Shown: positions 6,362 through 6,387 of the stretch, in pieces
Position numbering within the stretch: position 1 is the stretch's first letter
Layout: each line of letters begins with the position of its first letter
Origin: an uncultured Clostridia bacterium
GTDB lineage: Bacteria; Bacillota; Clostridia; Oscillospirales; Ruminococcaceae
NCBI GenBank assembly: GCA_946183095.1
Contig: CAMHBE010000123.1
Coordinates: 1-6,387 of the forward strand
DNA: 6,387 nucleotides
Reading direction: 5' to 3'
Made by a program: the position numbers and the translations under genes
The notes under the pieces: model-generated
The model's input: the letters and a program-made list of their open reading frames with translations, nothing else
What the model was told of the DNA's origin: nothing
Databases searched by the model: none

Positions 6362-6387
6362 CCCTGAGTGTTACAAAGCACTCAGGG
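6362..6387 (+). terminator. Terminator stem at right window edge (T-tract not visible)
   Basis: CCCTGAGTG (6362-6370) pairs perfectly with CACTCAGGG (6379-6387) around the 8-base loop TTACAAAG. This strong GC-containing 9-bp stem, about 60 bases after the reductase stop, fits an intrinsic terminator. The window ends at the last base of the stem, so the required run of Ts cannot be checked. It might also serve a gene on the opposite strand. Confidence 0.6.

Overview
This window looks like chromosomal DNA from an anaerobic Gram-positive bacterium of the class Clostridia, most likely a gut Ruminococcaceae/Oscillospiraceae-type organism. That placement is an inference. It rests on the YolD-like protein, the Nfn-type ferredoxin:NADP+ oxidoreductase, the ferredoxin-tailed aldo/keto reductase, strong AGGAGG-type ribosome binding sites and base composition near 50% G+C by eye. 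I see no phage genes, insertion sequences, CRISPR arrays, tRNAs or rRNAs.

Left part (1-3468, all + strand): the 3' portion of a YolD-like gene is cut by the left edge. It is followed 18 bp later by a short-chain dehydrogenase/reductase (SDR). After a further 38 bp come two overlapping genes for the alpha and beta subunits of an NfnAB-type enzyme (NADH-dependent reduced ferredoxin:NADP+ oxidoreductase). The tight spacing and the lack of any obvious terminator suggest that SDR-nfnA-nfnB, perhaps with the yolD-like gene, are co-transcribed. A natural reading is that Nfn balances ferredoxin, NADH and NADPH pools while the SDR consumes or produces NAD(P)H.

Middle (3469-3552): a short convergent gap with one 7-bp stem-loop that could be a weak terminator. 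The - strand then carries a sodium-dependent transporter of the neurotransmitter:sodium symporter (NSS) family with about 11 membrane segments (3553-4956).

Right part (4957-6387): a divergent intergenic region of about 160 bp holds two back-to-back promoters of near-perfect sigma-A type, one for the transporter and one for an aldo/keto reductase that carries a C-terminal iron-sulfur (2x[4Fe-4S] ferredoxin-like) domain (5117-6298). A small inverted repeat sits on the predicted start site of the reductase promoter. The window ends in a perfect 9-bp hairpin that is probably the stem of the reductase's terminator.

Overall the region reads as ordinary core/redox metabolism with clean regulatory signals. 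I do not see convincing evidence of a new type of system. The most useful points for follow-up are the SDR-NfnAB linkage, the paired divergent promoters with a candidate operator, and the palindrome at the yolD/SDR junction.
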